Positions 10,422-27,909 of a stretch of 64,000 nt of DNA are shown here, one piece after another. The DNA is from Eudorina sp. 2006-703-Eu-15. Taxonomy: Eukaryota; Chlorophyta; Chlorophyceae; Chlamydomonadales; Volvocaceae. Position 1 is the stretch's first letter, and the number at the start of each line of letters is the position of its first letter. The position numbers were made by a program, and so were the translations under genes. Where the stretch lies: NCBI GenBank assembly GCA_003117195.1, contig BDSI01000013.1:1025146-1089145 (forward strand). The letters run 5' to 3'. Under the pieces are notes generated by a model that worked only from the letters and a program-made list of their open reading frames with translations, ran no database searches and was not told the DNA's origin.

Positions 10422-12223
10422 TCCTTTATCTTACTTCCAATACGGGACATGCAGTGAATGTTGGGCTCCGCTGGGACCTCGGGTTCCGAAGGAGCCAAGA
10501 GAGCGACCCGGGGGCGGCGTCGCGGCGTCGCGGTGTCATTATTGACACCAGGGGGCCGTCAAGGCGCATACCGTATCCAGGACCTCCTCACCTCCCTCCC
10601 TCTCTCCGCGCTCCCGATGGTCTGGACTCGAGACCAACCGGCGTAAGCGTTATCGCCACAGCCGCAGGCGCGCGGGCTGCTCCCACATTTCAGGGCTAGC
10701 TGAGACGCGGAGCGGAGTGAGACCTTGCTGCGGTGTGACCGTACGGTTATATTAGGACGCCACGAAATGCCTTCTTGTGGCGCAGCTCGGTGCAGGAGAG
10801 CCGGATCGGATTACTACTATAATAATTAACGATGTGACAGCGGACCCCGCGGCTGACAGCCGTAGATAGCCTCCTCACCACACATTGAAAAAACGAAACG
10901 AAACCGCGTCACTTAAGGTTTGGGTTTGCTTGTCGCGGCGACGCAGCGACCGACGTCGAATCCGTCCGAGGCCACCGCCTGGGGTGGCTTTCTTTCTGCC
11001 AGGCCCTGGGCCCCTCCCCTAAACGCCCCACCAAGCACTGCACGACTGCCACCTATCTGTCATAGCCGCCAGGGAGGGAGGGAGGGAGGGAGGAAGGGCA
11101 GACGGCAACCGATCCTGTGACCACACCCCCGTGGGGCTAACGATGTCGAATCCGCTCTCACATACAGCAACACACTGGTCTCTTATGACTTGTGACATTC
11201 TCGTGCTTGATGCTGCTGCTGCTGCCTGCTGCTGCCTGTGCCGCCGTGTGACCGCGGGCGACGGTCGAAGAACGACCGCACCTCTCAAATCCTCAGAATG
11301 GGGGTTGGGCGCGCGCCCCCGGTTGGCGGCGGGTCTTTGCGTTGGCGCGTTAGGGCTGGGTCAGCAGCCCTTGGCCAGCGCCAGGCCCGGTCAGGTATGT
11401 AACAGTTCACACACACACAGTTCTGGCAGCGGGTGGCCAGTTTCGCAGAACTGGGCCGACCGCGACGGGGATGGGAGGGGGTGGGACCGGACCACCCAAT
11501 CCTATCGGTGGTGGACGGCCGGATCCGCTGCGTGCAGCCAGTAGACGTAGACTCGTGATGGATAGATAGCAGCGCGAGACGCTAGGGGGTAGGGATTGGG
11601 ACTAGGGAAGCCCACTTCCGGGCACGATGGGGATCCGTGGGTGCCCGAGGAGGGTCGGGCCAGACCAGTGGGAGTTGGCAGCGAGCGGGACGTGTAGGCG
11701 AGGGCCGCTTGCGACGGGAAGGGGTGTACGACAGGGAAGCTTGCGTGGTGATGTGCTGCCTTGTGCAAACCATAGCCCCATCATGGAGCACCCGACTGCA
11801 TACCCGGACCCAGCAAGGCCTGACGCGTGCGAGCCGCCTCGCTCTGGCTCAGCTGGGCAGGCAGGCCTGCCGGAGGGTGCAACCCTAGCTATTACGATTA
11901 GGTTGGGACGCGGGACCAGGCTAGTTTTACCGCACCAAGCAGGGGCGCGCCTCCGAAACGCGCCCTGGGTGCTGCAAGGACTTGAGGAGGTTGAACAGCG
12001 GACTGCGAGGCGCAGACCGCCCGGGATGGGCCTTCGCCCACTCCCTTGAGGGGGCACAGCGGTCACCGATCCTCGGGGATCGGGCACGCGCCCTAGGTTG
12101 AGAGCGAGGGGACAGAGGCCCCTTACGCCCCTTTCCCCGTATCCGGGGGAAAGTGCTTCGGCGGTCTCCCGTATGGGGCGGGTTAGCGCCCCCGGCCAGT
12201 GTCGGCCCGGCAGATATGTAACG

Positions 12224-12226
<3 letters not shown>

Positions 12227-12312
<86 letters not shown>
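12227..12312. repeat. (CA)n microsatellite, about 43 units
   Basis: Uninterrupted CA repeat downstream of the nucleoside hydrolase gene, preceded by ATGTAACGATT. Confidence 0.97.
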
Positions 12313-12313
<1 letters not shown>

Positions 12314-12729
12314 GCGCGCACACGCAACCGGGCGGGCGGGCGGGCGGTTTGGGTGGGTCTCCCGCTAGACACACCTGTCACCTGTAGAGGGGAGTAGGGG
12401 GCATCCGCGCGGAGTCAGATCCCCCCGGGCTGCGGCCGCAGCCTGGGCCCCTGGACCCCTCCGCCCCGCCCGTCCCGGCCCGGCCGACCACCCGCCGCGT
12501 CCATCCACCCACCCACCCACACATTTACCGTACATTGCCGTATAATGCTAGGCCGTACTCACTCAATCGCGCGCCCGATCGCTATCCCCACCGACTCACG
12601 ATCTGCACTGCCTCGGCCATTCGCCCATGCCGATATTGGGGGTTCACGGATGCGGCGGATGCACCTCCTAAGGCGCACGTCAGCTGGCCGGCGCCCCTCG
12701 CCCCGCCCCCTTTCCATATCCGCTCGCCC

Positions 12730-14172
12730 TCATGCCGTCAGTCGCTCGTATATGTACTGCACCACGTCATCCTGTCGTACACCCAGCGCCACCTGCACGC
12801 GAGGCCGGTCGGTCCAGCCGTTATGGCCGTGGAAGCCCTTGAGGCTCACTGCAAGGGAGGGGGAGGGGTGTAGGACATTGGTTGACATATGCATACAATT
12901 CGAGCGAGTGGGAGGGGTACAGGAAATTGGTAGACATGTTCATACATTTCAAGGGAGTGGGAGGGGGGCGAGATGGGTATAGCAAACTCGGTGGTTCCCT
13001 AAGCCCAGAAGGGGGCCCCCAGGCCCACCCGACGGCGGCCCACCCGCCCACCCGCCCGACCCACCGTCCAGGACGGTCTGTCCGCGGGTGACGCCCTCGC
13101 AGGCCACACGTACGGCACCCGCCCGCCACTCGAACAGCTCCGGCCGCAGCACCGCCGTCATGGCGGACGGGTCGTGCAGCAGAATCGCGTCAATGTCGTA
13201 CCACTCCTGTAATGCAGTGAAGGTGAACGGAGGGTTTCCTGCCGTCAGCTGCGCGGCGAAAGGGCAGGGCAGGACAGGGCAGGACAGGGCTGGGCAGGGC
13301 AGGACAAGGGTACAGCCGCGCGCCCGCCAAGGCGGGGCTCGGGGCGGGGCTCGAGGCGGTCTCGCGGGCGGTGGAGTCCAGGGGGAGGGGGGGCGATGAG
13401 GCCCCGTAAACCCTCAGCGTGGCGGCAGCGCGGCCCGGCCTGGGCAACGCCGCCCCCACACACATCCCAGAGGGGGCCGTACAGCGGTACCGCACCTTGT
13501 GGTAATTGAGGTAGAATTGGGCGATGTCGGACACGAAGGTGCCGTACTTGCCCACGCCGCGCATAGCCTGCGCATGGCCCATTTCCGAAGAGGCGGCGAG
13601 GGGGGGGTGGGATGTAGGGCCAGGGAGGCGCGAGGGGGTGGGTGCAGCTGCCGCTCTGCCATCTGCCCGGGGCAGTACGCCATGACCCGAGGGTCCTCCA
13701 ACCGCCCCTCAAGTCACTACCACCACAGCCACCACCAGCTCGTTTTCGGGTTGCTTTCTTTTTTCAATTTAATCACCACCACCTCCACCACCTTCAACAA
13801 CAACAATGCCACCGCGAGTTGCTGGAAGCGGGCCAGCAGCATCGAGCAGCCGACCTCCCCTTCCCCCTGACTCCCGAACCCCGCCCCCACCACCGCCCCA
13901 CCCCACCGCCCCCACTGGCCCCCACTGGCCCCCCACCGCCGCCCCACCCCCACCGCCCCACCACGCCCCCTACCGCCCCCCACCGCCGCCCCACCTGGAG
14001 CTGTCCCGAGGTCAGTCGGCACCGCTGGGTCACATCCAGCCCCACCACCCGCACCCGCGGACTGGCACCCAGCACCAGGTCAGCGGCGTCCGGGTCTCCG
14101 AAGATGTTGGCCTCGGCGGCGGGGTTCACATTACCTGGGCAGGTGGGGGGGTGGGGTGGGGTGGGGTGGGGT

Positions 14173-14204
<32 letters not shown>

Positions 14205-14268
14205 GGGGTGGGGTGGGGTGGGGTGGGGTGGGGTGGGGTGGGGTGGGGTGGGGTGGGTGGGGTGGGGT

Positions 14269-14340
<72 letters not shown>

Positions 14341-14888
14341 GGGGTGGGGTGGGGTGGGGTGGGGTGGGTGGGGTGGGGTGGGGTGGGGTGGGGTGGGTGG
14401 GGTGGGGTGGGGTGGGGGGGGGGGGGGGGGTGGGGTGGGGTGGGGTGGGGTGGGGGGTGGGGTGGGGTGGGGTGGGGTGGGGTGGGGTGGGGTGGGGTGG
14501 GGTGGGTGGGGTGGGGTGGGGTGGGGTGGGTGGGGTGGGGTGGGGTGGGGTGGGGTGGGGTGGGTGGGGTGGGGTGGGGTGGGGTGGGGTGGGGTGGGGT
14601 GGGGTGGGGTGGGGTGGGTGGGGTGGGGTGGGGTGGGGTGGGGTGGGTGGGGTGGGGTGGGGGGGGGGTGGGGTGGGGTGGGGTGGGGTGGGGTGGGGTG
14701 GGGGGGGGGGGGGTGGGGTGGGGTGGGGTGGGGTGGGTGGGGTGGGGTGGGGGGGGTGGGGTGGGTGGGGTGGGGTGGGGTGGGGTGGGGTGGGGTGGGG
14801 TGGGTGGGGTGGGGTGGGGTGGGGTGGGGTGGGGTGGGGTGGGGTGGGTGGGGTGGGGTGGGGTGGGTGGGGTGGGGTGGGGTGGGGT

Positions 14889-14936
<48 letters not shown>

Positions 14937-17706
14937 GGGGTGGGGTGGGGTGGGGTGGGGTGCGGTGCGGTGGGGTGGGGTGGCGGGGACAGCGCCAGCG
15001 CGAGGTGCAATCGGGTGGAGGGGGTCATGGTGGGGTGGTGGGGTGGGTGCTGCAAGGCCGGGCGGGGCTGCGGCGGGGATGCTCCGTTGCTCTATGGCAG
15101 TACGGCACCCGCACTCTTGACCCGATTCCCACGCCCTCCCCCCCTAAGCTACTCCGACCATCCCCCCCTCCTACCCACCCGAGGTGAAGAACGCCCCGCC
15201 CAACACCACCAGCTCCGCCTGAATCAGGGGGCAGAGGGGCAGCGTGTGTGCCGGGTCGTTGGCAGGTGCAACGTGTACGGGAAATGGGCAGTAGCGCGGC
15301 AGCCGTACCGACTCCTGACCGCCACGTCCGGGGGCGGGGCGCCGCACAGAGGCGGGACGGGGTGAGATTTGCCCCCGGCTCTAGGCCCAAGGACGAGGAG
15401 CGGGAGAAGAGGCGGGTCGCGGAGTTGAAGACGGGTCGAGCTGTCGGCGACGCGTCACGAACCACGTGGCCCGCAAATTTACGCCGCCCACCAAATTCCT
15501 GCCCGCTCCCCCAACCACCTCAACCACCCCAACCACCTCAACCAAATCAACCAGCCTTGTCCCCGCACCCCGCACCCGCACCCCCACCCACCCACTTGTC
15601 CCCCAGCTGCGGGTCCAGCATGAGCGCCTGGGCGATGTTGGTGAGGGGCGCCAGCGCCAGCAGGGTCACCCGACCCGGGTGCGCGTTGACGCTGCGGACG
15701 ATGAACTCCGCGGCGGAACAGTCGGCGGCGGAGCTCTGCACGCGGGGGGGGCCCCCGGGGGCGGCGGGGGCGGCGGTGGGGAAGGCGGTGGCGGCCCAAC
15801 AGCAAGGACCCGCGGGCCCGCGGTGCCGGGAGGAGGAGCAGGCGGAATCACGCGGCTGCGCTCAAAGTCACCGGCACAGCACTTGAATTTCGTGGCATGC
15901 CGTGCTGTGCCGTACTGCGTAGCCGTACTCACCTGCGGCGGCGGCAGGCCCACATCTCCGAAACCATCCGCTCCGTGCACGAAATCCGCGATGCGTTCCA
16001 CGTCGGTGCCGGCCCGAAGCGACCGAGCGGCGCCCTGCGCCACCGCAACCCCCTGTACGACCAGTGTACGGAGACGTGTCACACACACACACACATACAC
16101 ACACACACGCTCGAGCTCAGATGATGTAAGCACACGGGCAAATCTTGGACGGTGTGGTGCCCATTGCATATCGCGCACGCCTGCTCTGCCCGCGAGCCAG
16201 CGAATGCACTCAGACCCTGGGTGACAGGACTCCACAGTCCACACACGGATCCCCCCCATCCCCTTTTTTCAATTTAACCCCCCATCCCCCGTTCAGAAGG
16301 GGTTGAAACGAAAACTCTCCTCACCCCGCCCCTCATTCCCCCAGCTCCCACCCCTCCTCCCTCCAAACCTAACTGTTCTTTCCTATTAATCCCCCAGCCC
16401 TCACCCCGCACAGCCCCGCCATCTCGAGCAGCCGCAGCGCATTCTGGGTGGCCAGGGCTGTGGGCACGTTGCCGTACACGGTGGTTATGCCGAGCAACTG
16501 CACCTCCCCTGGACAGTTGGCCGCCATGAGGATCGCCATGGCGTCATCTGTGTGTGTGTGTGGGGGGGGGGGGGGGGAGGGGAGATGGGGGGGGGTGTTC
16601 GCAAAGCGGGGAGGGGGCAGGGGGGCAGGGGGGCGGCGAGTGTGAGGTGATCGGGGCGAGTTGAAGGGGGTGAGGGGTCGGTGAGGGCGGAGGCGCAGAA
16701 TCCAAGTACGACATGCATGAGCTGCCCGGTCGGGTCGAACTGGGGTTGGAGCTGGCGCGACACGGGGCCCGGTTTTGCGGTGGACCGGTGGAGGCAACCC
16801 GGTGGGTCCTATTGGGCTAGTCGGATGGAGAGGGGCCCTGGGGCACAGGCGGCTGGGGCATGGCAGCAGTGGAGTGGTGTCGATGGCGGGAGGGCAGGGA
16901 GCAGGGCCGCGGGAGGGCGGCGTGTGTTTGGGGGCCGCAACGGAGGTCGGGGCCGGGGGTGGCTGCGCTGCACACGGGGACGGGAAGGACGTCCGCACCG
17001 GGCGACTGCGCGAAGGGCGGACACCCGAAGCGAGGCTGCCTCGGTGTTCCGGATGATGATGCGGCGAAAAGTGAGGCTTTGTGGAGGCTTGGTTGTGACT
17101 TTGGGCGGGCGCATGTGTCGCTGTCCAGGCTCCAGAGGTGCGGTGTGTGAGAGCGGGTGCATGTATGGCTGCGACTGTCGGACTGTGACGATGACTGTGC
17201 GAGCGTTTAGCCGGAAGCTATGACTGCACCGAATCGGCCTTATACGGCGGACGAGCGCGGCAAACCAGCCGCCACCCGTTATGCCTGCTCGGACACGTTG
17301 CGGCTGGCACAAAGTGTGCTCGGATCTCTGAGAAAGAAATAACTCCACACAAACGCTGACACGATGCGAGTGCCGTGCGCGCATTTGTGCTGTCGTAGGA
17401 GCGGCCGCTGCACAGTGCACTGTGCGGCGATGCGCAGTGCCAGTAGAACGTGGGTAGCTTCAACGCCAAGCAGAGGTATGGAGCCGCGGGATGTCAGGGC
17501 TTAGCCAGCCTGTGTTCGGGGGACGGAACGCGACGCACGGCAGGTCCGGTCCTGCAACTGCTAGGGTTGCGGAGGCGCACCTCGACCACACGCGCAGGTC
17601 GATATCGTAAACTATCGCCACGTACACAAACAATCCTACCGACTCCAGGGTCCGTGTCGATGATGAGAAGCCTGGGCTGGTCGGCCTGCGCTGCGACAAC
17701 TGCCAT
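12730..17706 (-). CDS. Nucleoside hydrolase (uridine/inosine type, plant URH1-like)
   Basis: Cleaves the N-glycosidic bond of ribonucleosides in purine/pyrimidine salvage. Exons 17706-17640, 16547-16405, 16052-15933, 15735-15592, 15218-15179, 14134-13995, 13567-13496, 13206-13065, 12848-12730; all GT-AG, 328 residues (plant URH1 is about 336). The Ca2+/ribose signature DTDPGVDD (D17, D19, D23, D24) is split exactly by intron 1. Other motifs: GITTVYGN, VHGADGFGDVGLP, LLALAPLTNIA, ELVVLGGAFF, NVNPAAEANIFGDPDAA (Asn173/Glu179/Asn181 region) and the catalytic LLHDP (H253). The C-terminal block YGTFVSDIAQFYLNYH followed by YDIDAILLHDPSA aligns block for block with Arabidopsis URH1 as I recall it. 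Head to head with the CDK gene, 467 bp apart. Intron 5 is almost entirely a G-run repeat. Confidence 0.93.
12869..12966 (+). repeat. Two tandem 49-bp copies of the intronic GGAAATTGGTAGACAT family
   Basis: Units 12869-12917 and 12918-12966; the second has GGAAATTGGTAGACATGTTC, the first a diverged version. They lie about 20 bp from the 3' splice site of intron 8 of the nucleoside hydrolase. In the sense of that minus-strand gene they read TGTCTACCAATTTCC, the orientation seen near other 3' splice sites. Confidence 0.75.
14147..14982. repeat. Giant GGGGT/poly-G tract
   Basis: About 836 bp consisting only of G runs interrupted by single T on the plus strand (TGGGG and TGGG units, plus pure G runs, the longest over 60 bases). 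It fills most of intron 5 (15178-14135) of the nucleoside hydrolase. The large open frames across it (up to 519 codons of Gly/Val/Trp) are artefacts. Confidence 0.97.
16078..16108. repeat. (CA)n microsatellite
   Basis: Short CA run in intron 2 of the nucleoside hydrolase, next to the 3' splice site at 16053. Confidence 0.85.
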
Positions 17707-18173
17707 GACTGGCGCCCGGAGAACGGAATAAAGTTCGCTTCGTCACAGCCTGGGTCCAGAAATAATCAAAGCTCAATGTAACGATCAAATATTACGGAGG
17801 GCACAACCATCTACAACCGTACCAGGGCGGCCCACTCTGAAACGTACGGTACGGACAAGTGTACAAGGGGTGTTTTCCCCAGTATAACGCGTAACCTGCG
17901 ACGTATGTAAGGATTTCCAGTCCCGATGTCGTGCCTGGAGGCCGTAAAACTATGAACCATGGCGGAAGATACAGACCGACTGAACACAATTTAACCGCAT
18001 CTTTCTACAATCCACAGACATTTCAAATTTCTAGCATTTGGAGTCCTTAAGCTGCCCCTGCGGAATCAGTCGTGCAAACCTTGCAAACGCCAGCAGCTCA
18101 TGCGGGATTAAACCAAATATCGACCGCTTACGGCTTATATGCAGATGTGCAGCAATCTTCATGCACATTGACG
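17707..18173. promoter_or_regulatory. Head-to-head promoter region, nucleoside hydrolase / CDKG1-like
   Basis: 467 bp between divergent start codons, distinctly AT-richer than either gene. It should contain both promoters. No confident TATA box or repeat was seen. Confidence 0.6.
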
Positions 18174-22520
<4,347 letters not shown>

Positions 22521-25500
22521 CTGCTGGAGGGCAAGGCAGGGATGGACGCCACTGCAGGGCTGCCGGTGTGTGGGGCGGCCAACTCTTTCTTCCGCCTGTA
22601 GCGGGCCCCAGTGGGGCGGTTTGACGGAGCGTGGTCACATCAGTGATGTGGGCACGCCCAGGCAGCCGGAATGTTGTTGTATGAGCCTCCCACGGCGTGA
22701 GTGTGCGGCCGGGGAAGGCTGGGGAAGGCGGCGTCCGACTGGAGCCGTCAAGCGCCATGGGGGGCCTGCCGGCGGCAACGGCGGCCGCATGCGCGCCCGC
22801 ACACATCACACGCCCACGCACACACGCGGGTCTCCTCTCGTCCGCACACAGCATACACCCACGCACACACGCGGAGGGTATTTCTAAACACGCGGGGAGT
22901 CGTGGGGAACGTGGTGCGGGCCGGGTCGGGTCGGGTCGAGGGGGAGTGCGCCCGCAGCGCGGACGCATCGCTGCTGAAGCGGATGCGGGCGTGACGCCTG
23001 CCGCAGCCCCGGGGTCCGTCTCCCTAGCTCACAGCTGCGATGGCGGAGAGGACGCTCTTCTTCTCTCTCAGAGCGGAGGCGGCGGCCCATTGTGTCATGG
23101 ATGCGATGCGACGATGATCCTGGCGGCGGTGGTATCAACAGAGCTCGGGGCCGCTACAGGCAGCTGCTCGTAACCCGGGCCGGCGCATTCGATAGCGGCT
23201 CCGGGATGGATGAGCCACCTGGCTGCGCAGCAGCGGAAGAGATCGGGGTCTCTCGCGCGCGCGGGGGGAGGGTCTCTCGCAGCTCGTGTGGGAAATGCGC
23301 ACCGCTCGCGACAAACCCGGGGGTGCGAACACAAGGTGGCTTACACTGGAGATTATTATGATGGCCGTGCGATGCATATACGACGTTGTGGATTGGTTGT
23401 CGGGTGGCCCCAAGGTGATTCTTATCTTTCTGTGGGTGTGCGAAGCTTGCAGCAGCAGCAGCCGCGCTGTGGCGCCGAGGTGCGCCGCGGTGTGGAGGGA
23501 AATGCAGCCGCGGCTATCTATGAGAACAGCGGACGGACAAAGGAGTCGTAGGGGGTGTAGGGGTAGGGACGGGGATCGGCGCGCACGCGCCTGGATGCAG
23601 AGCAGCTGCTGTGTGTGTGGGCGGGGGGTTGGGTGGAGGAAGGAGGGATGGGGGTCTCGCGGTGGGGGTTTGCGGGCGCGCGGGATGGGGTTGCGTCGGG
23701 GCGCTGGCGTGTGTAACGGAGATGACCCGCGGGTCGGGGCGCGATCGCGGCGATGCGGACGGGACTACGGCCGCGGCTGCTGGCCCGGCGCTGGTCTCTG
23801 TAGCCGGCAGGGGTGAAGAGCGCGCGGAGGCGCGGGTGTGCCCCGCGCAGATGCGCGCGGCTTGTCGACCCTGCCCCCGCCTGCTCGCCTGCGCGACCTA
23901 CTGCGCCTGTGCGACCCAAACGGTGCCGTCGCAAGGCCGCAGGTCCGCGGCCGTGTGGCCTGCGGCCCACTCAGGACACCCTTCAGGTCACACAGCGCTG
24001 TGCCAAGGAAAGCTTGTGCGCCACCCTTACATCCCTCCCCATCATACCCGGACTATGACTCCTTGGTCCTATTTCGCATTCGGCATTCATCTGTTTTCCC
24101 AAGCCGGCCGGGGCGCTGCGCTCCCCATGGGCCGGTTTCCATCAGTGAAGTGGCTGCGGGTATTGCGGGGGTGAGAGCGAAGATGCAAAGTGAAGAGAAG
24201 GGTCCGGACGGTGCCGAGGCAATGCTGCCTCGCATGCCGTTTTGCGTCGTGGCCGTGTAGTGGCGCCGTATGCAGTGAGTCGGTTCTGATCCGCGATGTT
24301 GAGCCTGGTCGGGGTCGCGCGGGTGCGGGGATTGCGGGCGTGCGCGGCACCCCGCGCGCCGCTGCGGCCTGCCTTATGTGTCTGCATAAGTGTGCGTAAA
24401 AGAACACGAAGCCGCGGGAAGCGAAGTCCGGGGCGTGTGTGCGCAGAAAACGCGGTCTGTTGAGGGATGTCTTCTAATTGAGCTGGTTTAGTGCGTTTAT
24501 GCGACAGGACGTCGTGTCCGTCCGCCTCGGGCCGCTGGTGACCCCGCCTCCCCTCTCCCGCGCGTGTTGCTGGCAACCCAGCGCGCCGCGGTTACGCGGC
24601 ATGTGGTCTTGTGATTTTCATGGCCCTCCCCCCCCACCCAAAAAATGTAGAGGCGTGCGCTGATAGCACAGCCAGAGGTTTGGGGGCGGCAGTTGCCATG
24701 GCCCATGTGTTCTTTCATCTCTCGGGTCTTTTCTAAATTTGGCGGATGTCTCACCGCGAGTAGAGAACAATGCTTCCCTTTGGCTCGGGTCGGGCAGGCT
24801 TTGTCTGTTGTTTGGCTGCGGCCGTGAGTCACATTCATGCGGGGGATGGGAGCAGCCCATGCGTGCCGCGTGTCGATACAGCGAGCTCGCGCAGTCAGTG
24901 CGGCGTGGTGCGGTGTGACGGGATGGGTGCGTGGGCGACGAATGGACAGGTGGGTAGGAACCCATTTTTATAGCATTGCACTATAAAATTCTAGGGATCG
25001 CAGAGCTGCAAAAGGATTAGGTTGTTAGGTGTTTAGTGTTGAGTTTAGGTCGAGTGTTGGGGCGATTTGGCTAGGGGGGCGTCTCCTCAAAAAGTCCTCA
25101 TAGAAGCAAATGCGGGCGTGGCATGCGGGCGGCCGCCCCGCAGCGGTCGGGAGGGCGGCTCGGAGCGCCTCGTCCGCCTCCGTTGGCTGCGGGGGAGCGT
25201 GCGTTGTGGGAAGCTGTGTGTGCGTTGTGGATTTGTGATGTTGGCCGCGTGTGTATCCGTACATATCTCATCGGGGGCTGGCGCTGGCCAAGGGCGGTAT
25301 GTGCGTGTCGGTTTGGCAAGCGCGCCTCCCGCGCGCCTCCCTCATCTGATCCCCATCGCCATCAGAACACACGTACCGCCATCTTTGTTTGCGGCGTCCG
25401 TCTCGTCTTCACGATTCGTGGGGTTTGAATTATTGTTGCCTTTGTACTGGCGCATTTGCATTGCGCGAAAGACAAGCTGGGCCGTTCCCTTTTGCTGCGA

Positions 25501-27909
25501 TTTTCTTAGTTTCCTGCGCGCACTGACGGCTTGCAGCGTCCGCGGCCCTGTTGGCCTGTGGCTATCGTCTACCACCGGGGCGCCCCTGTGGTTGGTCGGT
25601 CTTTAGGAAATAGCGCCAGGAGGAGGAGGCGCCAGGGCCCGCGGCCGGCGCCTGACCGCTCTCTCCTTCCTCACTGACAAGTGCATGTGCCCTTCCGTGC
25701 CGGAATCCACCGCCGCGCCTCCCGTGGGGGTTGCGGCGCACCGACACCTGCTGTGTCACCCGGCTTAGGGCTCGAAGTGAATAATTCGGATTGAACTAGA
25801 TGGCTGGGGTCAAGATTCAAGAACAATGGAAGCAGCGAGCCGTGAACTGGATGCATCAGAGTCAGACGAAGGAGTGCGCCGCTGCGCGGCGGCGGCGCCC
25901 CTGCGCTGCACACACTATAACGGCCGCGCGCCCGCACAGACTCACCCACGCGCCTTTGTGCAAGCCGCGGGGCAGCTGCGGGACCGCACAATGCCGGGAG
26001 AGCAACACGTTTAGGCAGAGTAGGCAGATGTGCTAAAGTTGCCGTGGTATAGGGCTTAGGCGGGCGGCGTGCTGAGACTGGGGCTGCTGGGTGGATGCCT
26101 CAGCACCGTTGGTGGGCTGGGTCGGCGGCACCGTTTGTTGGCGCGTTGGAAGGTTCAGTGAGGGGGTCCGGGCTGCCGGAGGCCCTGCCTGGTTGCGACG
26201 GCCTGGCAGGGTGTTATGGAATGGTTCGTGTGTTATGGTTCGTACTTCAAAAACAGTTGCGATGGGAAGGGGCTCCTGAGCCCAAGCGGCTGCTGGGGGG
26301 TGCGCCGTCGTACCGAGGCGGCGGGGAGCCGGGGCGTCAAGGGGAAGGAGGTAGAAGATAAGTAAAAGGTAAAAAGTAGAAGCTAAAAAATTGGAAGAGC
26401 GGGTAGGAGCTAACAAACTGAAAGACTTAAAAAAAGGGTGTGGCCGATGCCGTCAAGGGTGGGTTCGGGTCATGGATGCGAGCGCGACCGTGCGTGCGCT
26501 CATGGCTTGCATAATCTTAGTACGATGCTGACCCGGGCGTTCAATGTCACGTGCTGCGCGATTTTCAACCTATGTGTGTGTTTGCATCTTCCCCAAATCA
26601 GTTTTGTAGTTGGTCTGTAGGGGTGCTTTGGCCCACACGTGTATGCGTGCCGCTCGGGGCACGCACCTGGGCTCGGCCCGTCGCCCCGTCGTGCCATGCC
26701 GGGGTCGGTGGCCGGGCCGCGGGGCAACAGGCCGTACGGCACCCTCGCATGCTCATCCGCACGGCGTGCTGCAAATACCCACAAACACTTGGGATTCCAA
26801 AGCTCCGTCAGACGGATTTCGCATGTCGCGGCGACTGGAAGGTTGCGGCGCGAGTTTCATTTGAGGGAGGTACGGTAGACGCATGGGATGCATGCTTTCG
26901 TTGATTGCGTTGTTGTACAGTGCGAGCCATGTCGTGCAAGTTATAGCATGTGCCTCTGGTGCTGGAAGCGGAAGCAGCCCGGGGGAAACCTGGTGAAGGG
27001 GGTACGGTAGGTGGGACAGGTGCCGCGGTTTCGGGAATGGCTCGCAGGGGATGATCGTGTCCTAGCCTTGATAGCTTCCGCGAGCTTTTATGGTTGAATC
27101 ATATTTGCGGAGGAAGGTGATGTGCTAGCATCTGGAGCAGCGCGGGGCGGCGGCTGCCAGACGCGCCGCTGTTGCTCGGCCAACAATAAGACTAAGGCAC
27201 CAGCTTTATTGTGCATCGGCTTGAAATGGTCTAGCGTTTGTGTTTCGCGGGTGCGTTGGGGCGGATGCGCTCAACGTTGGACGTCGTACGGCAGGAAGTT
27301 GTCGTGTTCTGTCGTGTTGTATACTGCCCTACATACGTTGCTTTGATTGTTGTGCTACATGTATTCCACGATGATGTGCTTTGGGGCTTTGCTCACTTAC
27401 AGCATGATCGTCCTTGAATGCACTGCTAGTATTTCATCGGGCTCCCGAAAGCGATGCTTCCAGCGTGTGCATGAAACTCAACGCCGCAGGACAGGACGGC
27501 AGAGCAGGAATGCGGGCAACACTGACTCTGTAACTGCCAGTTGGGAGGTGTCAGGTCGTGCGCTGGATAGATCAGTCGGCAGCTCGGCACAAGATTTAGG
27601 CGGGGGCAGTCGGAGTCTTGCAGCAACCAGCAACGGTCAACGGTGCGAACGACCAGCCACCATCCCACGTATGCTGCATCCCAACACTTTATTTTCCTCT
27701 TCTTAATAAAAGGGTAACATCATTATTTCATAGATGTTTTGAATACTTTCGCGAATCTGTACATATGTACGGTACTCTAAGGTTCGCCCAAAAAACGTTG
27801 TGTGGGAATTTTCCTACTTTCGAAAAATATCATCGCTGCATTGATAATGTGCATAGAAATACGATGATGACAGGCCATTTTGCCTGTGTAAACGTTTGAC
27901 GGAGTGAGG
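22521..27909. other. Gene-poor region, no gene supported
   Basis: Begins with the 3' UTR of the CDK gene and ends with the promoter of CFAP74, which is AT-rich from about 27680. A TGTAA (the usual algal poly(A) signal) occurs at 23711, but whether it serves the CDK gene is unknown. Open frames of up to about 190 codons occur on both strands, with no conserved motif and no plausible exon chain. Short direct repeats of CCCACGCACACACGCGG lie at about 22813 and 22859. Confidence 0.5.

Larger units (their letters stand above)
10128..12729. other. Intergenic region, no gene supported
   Basis: Between the metallophosphoesterase start (minus) and the nucleoside hydrolase stop (minus). It must hold the hydrolase 3' UTR and the phosphoesterase promoter; an AT-rich patch with TATAATAATTAA lies near 10818. 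Open frames of up to about 160 residues on both strands show no family motif. Two segments starting ATGTAAC and running into CA repeats (11395 and 12216) resemble one another. Confidence 0.55.

Noticed and set aside
13806..15365. Open frames of 300-519 codons on both strands around 14 kb
   Set aside because: They consist mostly of Gly/Val/Trp or His/Pro/Thr from the G-run repeat and lie in intron 5 of the nucleoside hydrolase, whose exons splice across them in frame.
22521..27900. Many frames of 90-190 codons between the CDK and CFAP74 genes
   Set aside because: None shows conserved motifs, exon chaining or codon bias beyond base composition; treated as 3' UTR and intergenic DNA.
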